The notes: a model not told the origin generated them from the sequence alone. A stretch of 64,000 nt of DNA from Formosa sp. L2A11 (GCF_009796865.1 NZ_CP047028.1:1736001-1800000); one strand, 5' to 3'. Positions 38,457 through 48,718 are shown, numbered from the stretch's first letter. Translations and numbers: made by a program.

Positions 38457-39419
38457 TTAGGATTTTAAGAGTTTAAAATTCATTACAAAATAAGTGCCTA
38501 TAAGACTTGGCAATACAACGTTAAATAACCACATTATTGTAATACAACTTAAAACAATGGTTTCAGGAATATTAAAAAACGAAAATAAATACACAGCAAT
38601 ACTTCCTTTTAAAACCACGTCGAAAATAAATATACTTGGTAAAATAGAGGCTAAAAGATACATGCTAGAAATTATCATCATCGCATTTAAATAACTTAAA
38701 TCCACATGAAATAAGTATAGTAATACGTAAAATTGAAACGAAAATATAACATAGCGTATTCCTGAAAACAATAAAGTTTTTAAGAATAGGGATATAGAAA
38801 TAGAAGTTAGAAAATGTTTTGTTTTGTCTAACCAAATTTTAGGTTTTCCAAACCGTTTAACAATTATAAAGAGGATACTAAAAACAATTATTAAACCTAG
38901 ATATTGAGGCCAACTTAAAGATTGTATATCTATTTGTAAGGGGAAATTAGACGCGAAAAAAAATAAGCCAATGCTTCCTAAAATAGTAGTGATTAGCATT
39001 TGTGCAAGATTACCAATACCGTTAAGGCCTACAATTTTGGACCTTAGTTTAGATTGAAAATATAATGCTTTTGCACCATAGTCGCCAATACGGTTTGGAG
39101 TAAAAAGAGAAGCGGTATGTGCGCCTAAAGTTTGCTCTAATGCGGTTTTAAACGTTATGTTTTTAATGTAATTAACTAAAGTTTTCCATTTTAAAATTTC
39201 AAAAAACCAATTTAATACAGATAATAATGTGATAATCAGAATTGAATTAAAGGAAAATAAATTATTAGATAATATATTCGTTTTTAATTCTGAAATCGAT
39301 AAATCGTTGTTATTAAACAGTTTATGGTATATAAAATAAAAACTAAAAGCAATAATGCTTATCTTAACCGAATAAATTAAGATTTGATAAGATTTAAAAG
39401 TAAGTGCTTTAGCGTGCAT
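38457..39419 (-). CDS. LPG synthase/flippase-like (UPF0104) membrane protein
   Basis: A 320-residue polytopic protein of the lysylphosphatidylglycerol-synthase transmembrane-region family. About eight helices and the family's QTLGAHTASLFTPNRIGDYGAKALYF segment near residue 95 are visible. The soluble aminoacyl-transferase domain of true MprF is absent, so it is a flippase-like or undefined membrane protein, probably acting with the glycosyltransferase downstream. It diverges from the outer-membrane gene with only 27 bases between starts. Confidence 0.82.
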   Translation of the reverse strand: MHAKALTFKSYQILIYSVKISIIAFSFYFIYHKLFNNNDLSISELKTNILSNNLFSFNSILIITLLSVLNWFFEILKWKTLVNYIKNITFKTALEQTLGAHTASLFTPNRIGDYGAKALYFQSKLRSKIVGLNGIGNLAQMLITTILGSIGLFFFASNFPLQIDIQSLSWPQYLGLIIVFSILFIIVKRFGKPKIWLDKTKHFLTSISISLFLKTLLFSGIRYVIFSFQFYVLLYLFHVDLSYLNAMMIISSMYLLASILPSIFIFDVVLKGSIAVYLFSFFNIPETIVLSCITIMWLFNVVLPSLIGTYFVMNFKLLKS

Positions 39420-39446
39420 ACTGCAAATTAAACCTTTTATTATAAG

Positions 39447-40094
39447 ATGTCTTCTATATTAAAACAACAAAAATACATAGCCTGTTTGGTTATTTTTATA
39501 TTTCTAATTTCTATCCCTGGATTTTCTCAAACAGATGAGGATGTTTTAAGATTCGAATTGGCATTAGGTGCTAATACAGCATTTAAAGATGGCTTTGCAG
39601 AATCGTTTTCAGGAAAAACACTAAATCTGGCTACCATAAATGTAGGAGCCCAATATATGTTTACAAAAACACTTGGTGCTAAATTCGATTTAGGGTTTAA
39701 TCGTATTAAAGGAGAAGGCCCTTCAGAGTCATTTAAAATAAACTATACACGACTAAATTTACAAGGTGTTTACGATTATACTAAAATCACTGGTTTAGAT
39801 GTAAGAGAATTAAAATTTCTAATACATGCTGGACCTGGATTTGCATTTGTTAGGCCTTTAAGTATTGATTATGATAATAATCAGAATTATTTTAATGCCA
39901 TAGTGGGTACAGAAGTTTTATACGAACTTAATAGAAATTCGTCTGTGTTTTTTGATGTGTCTTATATTCACGGCTTTACAGAGGCAGATGATTATTCTCC
40001 AATTACATCTGGTCAAGGTGCTTTTAATGGCAGTATACTTACTTTTACAGTTGGCGTTTCCTTATCTTTGAGCGGATGTTATTATTGTAATTAA
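39447..40094 (+). CDS. outer membrane beta-barrel protein
   Basis: A 215-residue protein with an N-terminal signal ([15 protein letters not shown]) and alternating hydrophobic strands typical of small OmpA/OprF-like eight-stranded barrels ([46 protein letters not shown]). There is no peptidoglycan-binding domain. Its stop overlaps the ruvC start by one base (TAATG), an unusual coupling of an envelope gene to a recombination gene. Confidence 0.82.
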   Translation: MSSILKQQKYIACLVIFIFLISIPGFSQTDEDVLRFELALGANTAFKDGFAESFSGKTLNLATINVGAQYMFTKTLGAKFDLGFNRIKGEGPSESFKINYTRLNLQGVYDYTKITGLDVRELKFLIHAGPGFAFVRPLSIDYDNNQNYFNAIVGTEVLYELNRNSSVFFDVSYIHGFTEADDYSPITSGQGAFNGSILTFTVGVSLSLSGCYYCN

Positions 40095-40711
40095 TGAGTA
40101 AAGAACGTATTATTTTAGGGATAGATCCCGGAACCACAATTATGGGGTTCGGACTAATAAAAGTTGTGGGTAAGACCATGTCTTTTTTGCAATTGAATGA
40201 ATTAGATTTAAAAAAATACGACGACCATTATCTAAAATTAAAGCTCATTTTTGAACGCACCATAGAGCTTATTGAAACCCATCACCCAGATGAAATTGCT
40301 ATTGAAGCGCCTTTCTTTGGTAAGAATGTACAGAGTATGTTAAAGCTTGGTCGTGCTCAAGGAGTAGCTATGGCAGCGGGTTTGTCTCGAGAAATTCCTA
40401 TTACAGAGTATGCACCTAAAAAAATAAAAATGGCAATTACAGGAAATGGTAATGCTAGTAAAGAGCAGGTTGCGAGAATGCTTCAAAGTCTTTTAAAGTT
40501 AAAAACACTTCCTAAAAATTTAGATTCTACAGACGGACTAGCTGCCGCAGTTTGTCATTTTTATAATGATAATCGTGTAGAGGTTGGTAAAAGTTATACC
40601 GGTTGGGCTGCTTTTGTAAAACAAAACGAATCGCGTGTTAAAACACAAAAGGTGACAAAAAACAGTATAAAAAAAGTGAGTAAAATAGGTGTAAAAAAGA
40701 CAAAAGAATGA
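40094..40711 (+). CDS. ruvC: Holliday junction resolvase RuvC
   Basis: Dimeric endonuclease that cuts Holliday junctions in the RuvABC pathway. Catalytic acids are seen at Asp11 (GIDPGTT), Glu71 ([10 protein letters not shown]), Asp144 and Asp147 ([15 protein letters not shown]). The 205 residues exceed the usual 170-190 because of a lysine-rich C-terminal tail (about 175-205). It overlaps the outer-membrane gene by one base and hemW by four (ATGA). Confidence 0.96.
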   Translation: MSKERIILGIDPGTTIMGFGLIKVVGKTMSFLQLNELDLKKYDDHYLKLKLIFERTIELIETHHPDEIAIEAPFFGKNVQSMLKLGRAQGVAMAAGLSREIPITEYAPKKIKMAITGNGNASKEQVARMLQSLLKLKTLPKNLDSTDGLAAAVCHFYNDNRVEVGKSYTGWAAFVKQNESRVKTQKVTKNSIKKVSKIGVKKTKE

Positions 40712-41874
40712 ATTTAAATCCACAGACTAATTCTACAGAATATGTTGAAGGTGTTGGCATTTATATTCATATTCCATTTTGTAAACAAGCTTGTTTTTAT
40801 TGCGATTTTCATTTTTCTACGTCTTTAAAAAAGAAGGATGAATTAATAGATGCTTTAATAACAGAACTAGAACTAAGAAAATCTGAATTTAAAAACGATA
40901 CGGTAGCAACTATTTATTTTGGTGGAGGTACACCAAGTGTATTGTCGTTAGCAGAAATTGAAAAAATATTAACTGCAGTTTATACGCATTATAAGGTTAC
41001 CGCAAACCCTGAAATTACGTTAGAAGCCAATCCCGACGATTTATCTGAATCTAAAATATTAGAACTTTCTAAAAGTAAAATTAACCGCTTAAGTATTGGT
41101 GTGCAATCTTTTTTTGAAGCCGATTTAAAACTCATGAATCGGGCACATAATGCAGCCGAAGCCAAAACATGTTTAACATTAGCTACACAGTATTTCGATA
41201 ATATTTCTGTCGATTTAATTTATGGTATTCCAGGTGCTTCTCACGAGCAATGGCAAGAAAATATACAAACACTTTTAGATTTTAATATTCCTCATATTTC
41301 TAGTTATGCATTAACCGTAGAACCTAAAACGGCCTTGGATACTTTAATTAAAAAAGGAAAGATTGAAGATGTAAATGAAGCACAAGCAGAAACGCAGTTT
41401 CATATGTTAATATCTCAATTAACAACAAATGGATTTCAGCATTACGAATTGTCTAATTTTGGAAAACCGGGATATTTCAGTATAAATAATTCAGCGTATT
41501 GGAAAGGTAAAAAATATATTGGTATTGGCCCATCTGCACACTCTTTTACAGGAGAATCTCGCAGTTGGAATGTTTCTAATAATTCAAAATATATAAAAGC
41601 AATTCAATCTAATACATTACCAAGTGAAATAGAATATTTATCGGTTAACGATAAGTATAACGAATATGTTATGACGGGGTTACGTACCATTTGGGGCGTG
41701 TCTATACAAACTATAGAAACCCAATTCGGATCAGATTTTAAATCTTATCTTTTGGCACAATCAGATAAATATTTAAAAGCAGAAATGTTGTATCTTGAAG
41801 GAGATAATCTTAAAGTAAGTAATAAAGGGAAATTCTTAAGCGATGGCATTGCATCTCATCTTTTTAAGATTTAA
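40708..41874 (+). CDS. hemW: radical SAM heme chaperone HemW
   Basis: Radical-SAM protein that carries heme to respiratory proteins, formerly misnamed oxygen-independent coproporphyrinogen oxidase. The motif CKQACFYC gives Cys25, Cys29 and Cys32. [24 protein letters not shown] and DLIYGIPG are family blocks. The HemN-type extra cysteine after the cluster motif is replaced (CDFHF), consistent with HemW. It overlaps ruvC by four bases; a cyclase gene follows after 15 bases. Confidence 0.93.
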   Translation: MNLNPQTNSTEYVEGVGIYIHIPFCKQACFYCDFHFSTSLKKKDELIDALITELELRKSEFKNDTVATIYFGGGTPSVLSLAEIEKILTAVYTHYKVTANPEITLEANPDDLSESKILELSKSKINRLSIGVQSFFEADLKLMNRAHNAAEAKTCLTLATQYFDNISVDLIYGIPGASHEQWQENIQTLLDFNIPHISSYALTVEPKTALDTLIKKGKIEDVNEAQAETQFHMLISQLTTNGFQHYELSNFGKPGYFSINNSAYWKGKKYIGIGPSAHSFTGESRSWNVSNNSKYIKAIQSNTLPSEIEYLSVNDKYNEYVMTGLRTIWGVSIQTIETQFGSDFKSYLLAQSDKYLKAEMLYLEGDNLKVSNKGKFLSDGIASHLFKI

Positions 41875-41889
41875 AAAATAGTATTTAAT

Positions 41890-42645
41890 ATGATTGCAAG
41901 TATTCAAACCAATTCAAAAAAGTATAAAATAGATTTCACTAAACCTCTAGATATTTCTATTCCGTTACGTGCTTCGCATACCAATGTTTCTGCTTGGTAT
42001 GTAGAGCCACCAAAGATGGAGGCTGTTAAAGATCCAGAAGGTTTTTCTGCTCGTGTATCAGATGGTGCAGCATTTAATTTTAATAATATTTCATTTAATC
42101 CACATGCACATGGCACACATACAGAATGTGTTGGGTATGTTACTCACGATTTTCATTCTGTAAATGAATATTTAAAACAGTTTTTCTTTTTAGCAGAAGT
42201 TATTACCGTTGCGGTAGAAAAGTTAGAAGACGATTTTGTTATTTCTAAAAAACAACTTCAATTTGCTTTAGGAAATAAAAAACGTAAGGCCGTTGTTATA
42301 AGAACAATTCCCAATACTACAGAAAAATTAAGTAAACAATATTCACATACCAATCCGCCATATTTACTCGAAGATGCCGCAGTATATTTACGTGAAAAAG
42401 GAGTAGAGCATTTATTGGTAGATTTACCTAGTTTAGATAAAGAAAAAGACGATGGCGAGTTATTGGCACATCATGCTTTTTGGAATACAAAAGGAAAGAT
42501 TAGAACGCATGCCACTGTAACCGAATTAATTTATGTACAGAACTATGTACAAGATGGGACTTACTTTTTAAACTTACAAATAGCACCTTTCGATAATGAT
42601 GCTACACCAAGTAAACCTATATTATATCAGGTAATTACAGCCTAA
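41890..42645 (+). CDS. cyclase-family (kynurenine formamidase-like) metal hydrolase
   Basis: A 251-residue cytoplasmic protein of the cyclase superfamily (PF04199). The metal motif is HAHGTHTE (near residue 74-81), with further family traits VDLPSLDKEKDDGELLAHHAFW. Members hydrolyse N-formylkynurenine or related amides; no tryptophan-degradation genes are adjacent, so the substrate is open. It lies in the same direction as hemW with short spacing. Confidence 0.85.
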   Translation: MIASIQTNSKKYKIDFTKPLDISIPLRASHTNVSAWYVEPPKMEAVKDPEGFSARVSDGAAFNFNNISFNPHAHGTHTECVGYVTHDFHSVNEYLKQFFFLAEVITVAVEKLEDDFVISKKQLQFALGNKKRKAVVIRTIPNTTEKLSKQYSHTNPPYLLEDAAVYLREKGVEHLLVDLPSLDKEKDDGELLAHHAFWNTKGKIRTHATVTELIYVQNYVQDGTYFLNLQIAPFDNDATPSKPILYQVITA

Positions 42646-42673
42646 TTAATTTGCTTATTGTATCTTAAAACTT

Positions 42674-43039
42674 ATGATAAACATAGAACAACTATACGAC
42701 TATTGTTTAAAGAAAAAAGGAGTTACAGAAGCATTTCCTTTCGATAATAATACATTGGTCTTAAAAGTATTAGGAAAAATGTTTTTATTAACGGCTCTAA
42801 AAGGATGGGAAGAAGGACAACCAGCAATTAATTTAAAATGCGATCCTACAGAAGCAGAAAATTTAAGAGCCAATTACGAAAATATCCTTCCGGGCTATCA
42901 CATGAGTAAAAAACACTGGAATACTTTAAAACTCAATCAAGGCGATTTAGAAAACACTTTGGTTTTTCAGCTTATAGATCATTCTTATGCGTTGGTTGTA
43001 AAAGGGTTGCCTAAAAAGTTAAGAGATACGTTGTTGTAA
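42674..43039 (+). CDS. MmcQ/YjbR-family protein
   Basis: A 121-residue protein with the family's CyaY-like fold pattern: YCLKKKGVTEAFPFDNNTLVLKVLGKMFLL at the start, AINLKCDP, and GYHMSKKHWNTLKL near residue 75. Members are annotated as possible DNA-binding proteins but the role is not established. Last gene of the ruvC-hemW run. Confidence 0.9.
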   Translation: MINIEQLYDYCLKKKGVTEAFPFDNNTLVLKVLGKMFLLTALKGWEEGQPAINLKCDPTEAENLRANYENILPGYHMSKKHWNTLKLNQGDLENTLVFQLIDHSYALVVKGLPKKLRDTLL

Positions 43040-43063
43040 AGGAGACTTTATTTTTAATAACTA

Positions 43064-43906
43064 TTAGTTGCGTTTTTTGTGCGCAGAGGGAATCACACCT
43101 TTTACACTTTTAAATTGCCTGTTAAAATTCGAGATATTCTTGAATCCTGAACGGTACGCAATTTCCGAAATAGATAAATCATTGTTTTTTATAATAAGTT
43201 TACAGGCGTGTTCAATACGCAACTCGTTTAAAAACTGAAAATATGTTTTATTAGTCCGCTTTTTAAAATATTTACAAAACGCATTTTTTGTCATTACCGC
43301 AACTTCAGAAATGGTCTCTAAAGAAATATCCTGATTAAAATGTGTCATGGTATACTCAAAGACATCGCGTATACGTTTTCCTTCATTATCGGTATATCTT
43401 TTGTCGTAAATAAAAGACGATAAACTCTTGTAAGGCGCAACAGCAGTAATTTGTAGCACCTGTAATAAAATAATAAAAGCCTCCAGTTTTGTGCTTTGCT
43501 TAAGCGTGTAAAATAAATCTGTAACCTGTTTTTTATTAGACGTAATTTTAAAACCTTGCTCAGCACGTTTAAAAAAAGATTCTAATTCTTCAAGTTCAAC
43601 CAAATCAAAAAAGTGAGACCCAAAAGCATGTTTTGTAAAAAACAACGTTAACATATGCGATTGCTTTTCTACAATTTCATCACTTATAAAAACATGCGGT
43701 AAATTACTACCTATAATTATAATATCTCCAGTTTCGTATGGGTTTATTGTATCGCCAACAATTAAAGAACCTTCTCCAGAAACAATTAAACTTAACTGAA
43801 TTTCTTCATGTTGGTGTAGTTTATCATAAAAAAGAAACCCTAAATCTTCCTGAAATACAAGTGCGTCCTGCTTAGGTTTAGGTATTTTAAAAGGTAAAAC
43901 TTTCAT
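43064..43906 (-). CDS. AraC-family transcription regulator
   Basis: A 280-residue regulator with an N-terminal cupin ligand domain (HQHEEIQLSLIVSGEGSLIVGD, about 31-52) and a C-terminal pair of helix-turn-helices (about 180-278). In the latter, ISEVAVMTKNAFCKYFKKRTNKTYFQFLNELRI and ISEIAYRSGFKNISNFNRQFK are clear AraC recognition regions. It is divergent from the aldehyde dehydrogenase gene. Two GGATAATT repeats 21 bases apart lie in its own upstream region and a similar pair lies before the cyclodeaminase gene, suggesting both are its targets. Confidence 0.93.
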   Translation of the reverse strand: MKVLPFKIPKPKQDALVFQEDLGFLFYDKLHQHEEIQLSLIVSGEGSLIVGDTINPYETGDIIIIGSNLPHVFISDEIVEKQSHMLTLFFTKHAFGSHFFDLVELEELESFFKRAEQGFKITSNKKQVTDLFYTLKQSTKLEAFIILLQVLQITAVAPYKSLSSFIYDKRYTDNEGKRIRDVFEYTMTHFNQDISLETISEVAVMTKNAFCKYFKKRTNKTYFQFLNELRIEHACKLIIKNNDLSISEIAYRSGFKNISNFNRQFKSVKGVIPSAHKKRN

Positions 43907-43977
43907 GTTATAAAGCTTTTTTGGAGTTTAAAATTACATAAATAATATGCTATAATAATTTAAAAATATAAATAAAC

Positions 43978-44006
43978 GGATAATTTTATATTAATTAAGG
44001 ATAATT
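43978..44006 (-). promoter_or_regulatory. direct repeats GGATAATT upstream of araC
   Basis: GGATAATT at 43978-43985 and at 43999-44006 are 21 bases apart, two helical turns, as expected for AraC-type half-sites. They lie 72-100 bases before the regulator's start. The second copy begins a longer segment (AAGGATAATTAT, then AATC and ATATAAAA) shared with the region before the cyclodeaminase gene. Confidence 0.55.
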
Positions 44007-44174
44007 ATAATCCATATAAAACGGCATTCCTTAGGTAGCTTTGCTCTAATTAAAATAGTGTTAACAGTATGTCATAGCAGGGTATTTAGCCTTAAATTAG
44101 CATGCTAGTAACGGTTTTAAAATTAGCTATAGAAATAGTATTAAAACTCGGCTGACTTTTTTAATGTAATTTGG

Positions 44175-44270
44175 GTGTTACCCTATCGGGGCAGGCTTTC
44201 GGCACTCGCTTTTTTAATGGCAAAAACAGACCAATAAAAAGAGCTCAAACAAAGCCTCAATCCTTAACAC
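44175..44270. repeat. flavobacterial-type interspersed palindromic repeat
   Basis: The element begins GTGTTACCC (44175) and ends TAACAC (44270), with terminal inversion GTGTTA/TAACAC. Internally GCACTCGCTTTTTT and AAAAAGAGCTC face each other. The GGGGCAGGCTTTCGG core and the CAATCCTTAAC end resemble intergenic repeats I recall from flavobacterial genomes. It is G+C-richer than its surroundings and lies in the 578-base gap between araC and the dehydrogenase gene. The rest of the gap shows only the AraC repeats. Confidence 0.55.
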
Positions 44271-44484
44271 AAAAACCGTATATTAAAGAGGAAGCCAGAT
44301 TATAAATATATTACAAGCAAACATTATAATAAATTATCGCTTTGGGGTACTCTAGAGGCAATGATTTGTGCGTTTAAGATTGTTTTATAATAGCTTACGT
44401 TAATACAATACAGTCCATATTTAAAAGCACCAAATACGTATTAAATAATAGGTGTAAAAAACAGATTTACAAAATAGCATATAA

Positions 44485-46065
44485 ATGATTACAGGAAAAA
44501 ATTACATTGGTTTTACACCATCTGCAAACGGAACAAAAACATACACAACCTTTAATCCGGAAACGAATACTAAAAACGAAGAGGTTTTTACAGAAGCAAC
44601 TTCTAAAGAAATAGATCATGCTATTGTTTTAGCGACAGAGGCTTTTAAAAGTTTTTCGAAAACTTCAGGAAAAGAGAAAGCTAAATTTTTAAACACCATT
44701 GCAGACGAGATTTTAGCCTTAGATACTTTATTAGAAACTTACAGTAAAGAATCTGGATTGCCAAAAGAACGTGCAGTAGGAGAACGCGCGAGAACCATTG
44801 GGCAATTGCGTGCGTTTGCAACATTAGTAGAAGATGGATCTTGGGTAGATGCTGCAATAGATACAGCACAACCAAATCGTGAACCAGTGGCGAAACCAGA
44901 TTTAAGAAAAATGTATATTGGTTTAGGGCCAGTGGCTGTTTTTGGTGCAAGTAACTTTCCGTTAGCATATTCTACAGCAGGAGGCGATACCGCAGCAGCA
45001 CTTGCGGCAGGATGTCCTGTAATTGTAAAATCGCATCCCATGCATGCAGGAACAGGCGAGTTAGTCGCTTCTGCAGTAATTAAAGCAGCTAAGAAAACCA
45101 ATATGCCAGACGGTGTGTTTTCAAATCTAAATAGTAGTGGTGTCGAGGTTGGACAGCAATTAGTAAAACATCCAGGAATAAAAGCGATTGGTTTTACGGG
45201 GAGTATTCGTGGTGGTCGTTCGTTATACAATTTAGCAGCAGCTCGTAAAGAACCTATTCCTGTGTTTGCAGAAATGGGAAGTATAAACCCTGTTGTAATT
45301 CTTCCAAAAGCATTATCAGAACAAGGAGCAGTATGGGCAAAAACGTATGCAAGTTCAATAACACTTGGCACAGGGCAATTCTGTACAAATCCAGGATTGT
45401 TGTTAGGTGTAAAAGGAAAAGATTTAGATAAATTTATTAAGGTCTTATCCGAAGAGATTGTAAAGATAGAACCTACCTGTATGTTGCATCCTAATATAAA
45501 AAGTGCGTTTTCTAAAAATAAATTTAAAGCCTTTAAGCAAGAAGGAATTGCTATTTCTGCAGAATATAAAACAGATGTTAAACCTAATTATGCACAGCAA
45601 ACCGTTTTAACGGTAGATGGTAAAACGTTTCTAGAAAATTCAACATTACATAAGGAAGTCTTTGGTCCATTTTCTTTAATTGTTCAATGTAAAAACGTAA
45701 AACAATTAGAAACTATTTTGTACCAATTAGAAGGGCAACTTACAGGAACTTTAATTACCGCAAATGAAGAAGCAGATGCGCATCCGGAAATAGTAAGTGC
45801 ATTACAAAACCGTGTGGGACGTATTATTTTTAATGGTGTACCAACAGGAGTAGAGGTTTGTCCGTCTATGGTTCATGGCGGTCCATATCCAGCATCTACA
45901 GATAGTCGCTTTACTGCCGTAGGAACACAATCTATAAAACGTTGGGTAAGACCATTTAGTTATCAAAATTGGCCAAATCATTTATTACCCAAAGCGTTAC
46001 AAAATGAGAATCCAGAAGGGATTTTAAGATTAGTAAATAATAAATCTACCACAGATGCTATTTAG
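44485..46065 (+). CDS. NADP-type aldehyde dehydrogenase, 2-oxoglutarate-semialdehyde dehydrogenase-like
   Basis: A 526-residue ALDH. Catalytic Cys300 in GTGQFCTNPG, general-base Glu in PVFAEMGSINPV (near 261), and cofactor loop GFTGSIRGGRSLY (near 232) are present. The long form and the FAEMGSINPV variant are typical of alpha-ketoglutarate (2,5-dioxovalerate) semialdehyde dehydrogenases, which finish hydroxyproline or pentose/uronate breakdown. The neighbours (AraC regulator, two Xaa-Pro peptidases, cyclodeaminase-type reductase) favour the hydroxyproline reading. The epimerase, oxidase and deaminase of that pathway are not in the window. Confidence 0.87.
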   Translation: MITGKNYIGFTPSANGTKTYTTFNPETNTKNEEVFTEATSKEIDHAIVLATEAFKSFSKTSGKEKAKFLNTIADEILALDTLLETYSKESGLPKERAVGERARTIGQLRAFATLVEDGSWVDAAIDTAQPNREPVAKPDLRKMYIGLGPVAVFGASNFPLAYSTAGGDTAAALAAGCPVIVKSHPMHAGTGELVASAVIKAAKKTNMPDGVFSNLNSSGVEVGQQLVKHPGIKAIGFTGSIRGGRSLYNLAAARKEPIPVFAEMGSINPVVILPKALSEQGAVWAKTYASSITLGTGQFCTNPGLLLGVKGKDLDKFIKVLSEEIVKIEPTCMLHPNIKSAFSKNKFKAFKQEGIAISAEYKTDVKPNYAQQTVLTVDGKTFLENSTLHKEVFGPFSLIVQCKNVKQLETILYQLEGQLTGTLITANEEADAHPEIVSALQNRVGRIIFNGVPTGVEVCPSMVHGGPYPASTDSRFTAVGTQSIKRWVRPFSYQNWPNHLLPKALQNENPEGILRLVNNKSTTDAI

Positions 46066-46173
46066 TATTTTGCGTACTAAATTTTATTCATCAAGTCTTA
46101 GTTTAAATTAATATCAGAGATAAAAAATAATATTAAATTTGAGTAATTTTCATCTAAACAGTACATTTTAAAT

Positions 46174-47469
46174 ATGAGATATAAACAAATTTCAAATTCA
46201 CTTTTTATACAGAATAGAGCTCGTTTTGCAGCCAAAATGGAGCCCAATACTATTGCTGTGTTAACGTCTAACGATGTAAAACATAATAATGCAGACGATA
46301 TGATGGGTTTTACCCAAAATAACGATCTGTTTTATCTTTCAGGAATAGATCAAGCAGAGTCTATTTTGGTCTTATATCCAGATGCTGTTAAACCAGAAAA
46401 TAAAGCAATACTTTTTGTAACAGAAACCTCTGAACAAATTAAAATTTGGGATGGTGAAAAATTAACAAAAAATCAAGCTACTGAAATTTCAGGAATTAGC
46501 CGTGTAGAATGGGGACAAGATTTCGAGAAACTACTTCAGCTTATGGCGTTCGAGGCCGATGGTTTTTATTTAGGACATAACGAACATGTTAAACGTGTAA
46601 CTCATAATCAGCAAACACAACAAGATCGTATGATTTTATGGGTAAAAGAGAAATATCCATTGCATGATTTACACCGTGTTGCAAAACTAACACGCGATTT
46701 ACGACCTGTAAAATCTGATGTAGAAATCGATTTAATGCAACAAGCTGCAGATATTAGTGTCGAGAGTTTTAAACGTGCATTAAAGGCAACTAAGCCTGGC
46801 ATTATGGAATATGAAATTGAGGCGGAACATATTTATCACCTAACGAAGTCTGGAGGTTTGCGTCATGCGTTTAAACCTATTATTGCATCTGGAAAAAATG
46901 CATGCTCATTACATTATAATACTAATGATGATGTTTGTAAAGACGGAGATATGATTCTAATGGATTTTGGGGTGTGTTATGCAAATTACAATAGTGATAC
47001 TACTAGATGTTTTCCTGTAAATGGTACGTTTACAGCGCGTCAGAAAGAAGTGTATTCTGCCGTTTTACATTGTTTAAAAGAAGGTGCTAAATTATTAAAA
47101 GCAGGAACAGTATCTGCAGATTATGAAAAGCAAATGGGTAAGTTAGTCGAAGGGCAACTTATAAAAATTGGATTATTAGATGCTGAAGCCGTTGCAAAAC
47201 AAGATCCAGAAAAGCCATTGTTTAAAAAATATTATATGCATAATTCTGCTCATCATTTAGGTTTAGATGTGCATGACGTAGGTTTGTATTCTCGTCCGTT
47301 TGAGGTCGGAATGGTACTTACTTGCGAACCTGGAATTTATATTCCAGAAGAAGGTATTGGATGTCGTTTAGAAAATGATTATTTAATTACCAAAGATGGT
47401 AATCGTAACTTAACAGAAGCGATGCCGATTGAAATAGAAGACATTGAATTAATAATGAAAAATAACTAA
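46174..47469 (+). CDS. Xaa-Pro aminopeptidase, M24B (aminopeptidase P)
   Basis: A 431-residue cytoplasmic metallopeptidase removing N-terminal residues before proline. The aminopeptidase-P N-terminal domain is present (NRARFAAKM, NNDLFYLSGIDQAES). The pita-bread catalytic domain shows metal-ligand blocks MILMDFGVCYANYNSDTTR, NSAHHLGLDVHDVG, LTCEPGIYIPEEGIGCRLEND. No signal peptide. It starts 108 bases after the dehydrogenase and ends five bases before a second M24 gene, so the two peptidases are coupled. Confidence 0.93.
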   Translation: MRYKQISNSLFIQNRARFAAKMEPNTIAVLTSNDVKHNNADDMMGFTQNNDLFYLSGIDQAESILVLYPDAVKPENKAILFVTETSEQIKIWDGEKLTKNQATEISGISRVEWGQDFEKLLQLMAFEADGFYLGHNEHVKRVTHNQQTQQDRMILWVKEKYPLHDLHRVAKLTRDLRPVKSDVEIDLMQQAADISVESFKRALKATKPGIMEYEIEAEHIYHLTKSGGLRHAFKPIIASGKNACSLHYNTNDDVCKDGDMILMDFGVCYANYNSDTTRCFPVNGTFTARQKEVYSAVLHCLKEGAKLLKAGTVSADYEKQMGKLVEGQLIKIGLLDAEAVAKQDPEKPLFKKYYMHNSAHHLGLDVHDVGLYSRPFEVGMVLTCEPGIYIPEEGIGCRLENDYLITKDGNRNLTEAMPIEIEDIELIMKNN

Positions 47470-47474
47470 TTAAG

Positions 47475-48695
47475 ATGATAACATTAGGATTAGGAGGTTC
47501 TACAATTGAGGCAGAATTAGCAGCAATAGAATCCAGAGCACATTTAGTGCAACCCATAAAAAGTGATGCTTACCCAAAGCGTATAAAGCGTGCTTTAGAA
47601 ATAATGGCTACCGAAAATATAGTTGCTGTTTACTTACATGCAGGTACAAACTTGTATTATTTTACAGGCACAAAATGGCATGCTAGCGAGCGTATGGTTG
47701 GTGCTTTATTACTTGCAGATGGAACCATTCATTATATCGCTCCTCATTTTGAAGAAGGTACCATTTTAGATTTTATGGAATTTGAAGGCCCTATTCATGG
47801 TTGGGAAGAGCATGAAAGTCCGTTTGAGTTGTTGGTTTCTGTTTTAAAAGAAAACGGAATTACAAAAGGAAATATTGCCATGGACGAAGTCACACCGTTC
47901 TTTATTATAGATGGTGTTCTAAATTGTCAGTCAGATTTTAAATTAGTCAATGCAAAACCTGTTACAGCAGGTTGCCGTATGATTAAGTCTAGTGAGGAAA
48001 TTGCCATTATGCAAACCGCAATGGATATTACAATGGAAATTCATAAAGCTGTAGCACGTATCTTAAAACCTGGAATTGCTGCCCAAACGGTAGAAGATTT
48101 TATTCATGAAGCACACAAACGTTACGGAGCTCCAGATGGTTCTTACTTTTGTATTGTGTTGTTTGGTGTAGATACATCATTCCCGCATGGTGTAAAAAAA
48201 CCAAAAGATTTAGAAGATAACGATGTGGTTCTTATTGACACAGGTTGTATGCTTCACGATTATATTTCAGACATTACAAGAACGTATGTTTACGGAGATA
48301 TTACAGACGAACAACGAAAAATTTGGAACTTAGAACGCGAAGCGCAATTTTCTGCTTTCAAAGCTGCTCAATTAGGGCAAACTTGCGGATCTATAGATGT
48401 TGCTGTTAGAAAAACATTAGAGACAAACGGATTAGGCCCAGATTATAAATTACCAGGATTACCACATAGAACAGGACATGGTATTGGTTTAGATATTCAC
48501 GAATGGCCATTTTTAGTAAAAACAGATCAAACTATTTTAGAGCCTGGAATTTGTGTTAGTAATGAGCCTATGTTGGTTATTCCAGATAAATTTGGTATTC
48601 GTTTAGAAGATCATATTTATATGACAGAAAACGGACCAAAATGGTTTACAGAACCAGCGCATAGCATTGAAGATCCTTTCGGACTTTCAAAATAA
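47475..48695 (+). CDS. M24 Xaa-Pro dipeptidase-like metallopeptidase
   Basis: A 406-residue M24 enzyme with an N-terminal creatinase-like domain (YLHAGTNLYYFTGTKWHASER) and the catalytic domain with VVLIDTGCMLHDYISDITR, PHRTGHGIGLDIHE, NEPMLVIPDKFGIRLEDH. All five metal ligands of the family seem present. Five-base spacing to the preceding aminopeptidase P suggests joint breakdown of proline-containing peptides: one trims, the other splits Xaa-Pro dipeptides. A terminator follows. Confidence 0.9.
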   Translation: MITLGLGGSTIEAELAAIESRAHLVQPIKSDAYPKRIKRALEIMATENIVAVYLHAGTNLYYFTGTKWHASERMVGALLLADGTIHYIAPHFEEGTILDFMEFEGPIHGWEEHESPFELLVSVLKENGITKGNIAMDEVTPFFIIDGVLNCQSDFKLVNAKPVTAGCRMIKSSEEIAIMQTAMDITMEIHKAVARILKPGIAAQTVEDFIHEAHKRYGAPDGSYFCIVLFGVDTSFPHGVKKPKDLEDNDVVLIDTGCMLHDYISDITRTYVYGDITDEQRKIWNLEREAQFSAFKAAQLGQTCGSIDVAVRKTLETNGLGPDYKLPGLPHRTGHGIGLDIHEWPFLVKTDQTILEPGICVSNEPMLVIPDKFGIRLEDHIYMTENGPKWFTEPAHSIEDPFGLSK

Positions 48696-48718
48696 TTTGA
48701 AGTTTAGATGATAAAATG

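Noticed and set aside
44739-45371. 210-codon open frame on the minus strand opposite the aldehyde dehydrogenase
   Set aside because: It lies wholly antisense to a gene with clear catalytic motifs, has no recognisable domain, and its composition (Pro, Ser and Ala rich) mirrors the codon pattern of the sense gene.
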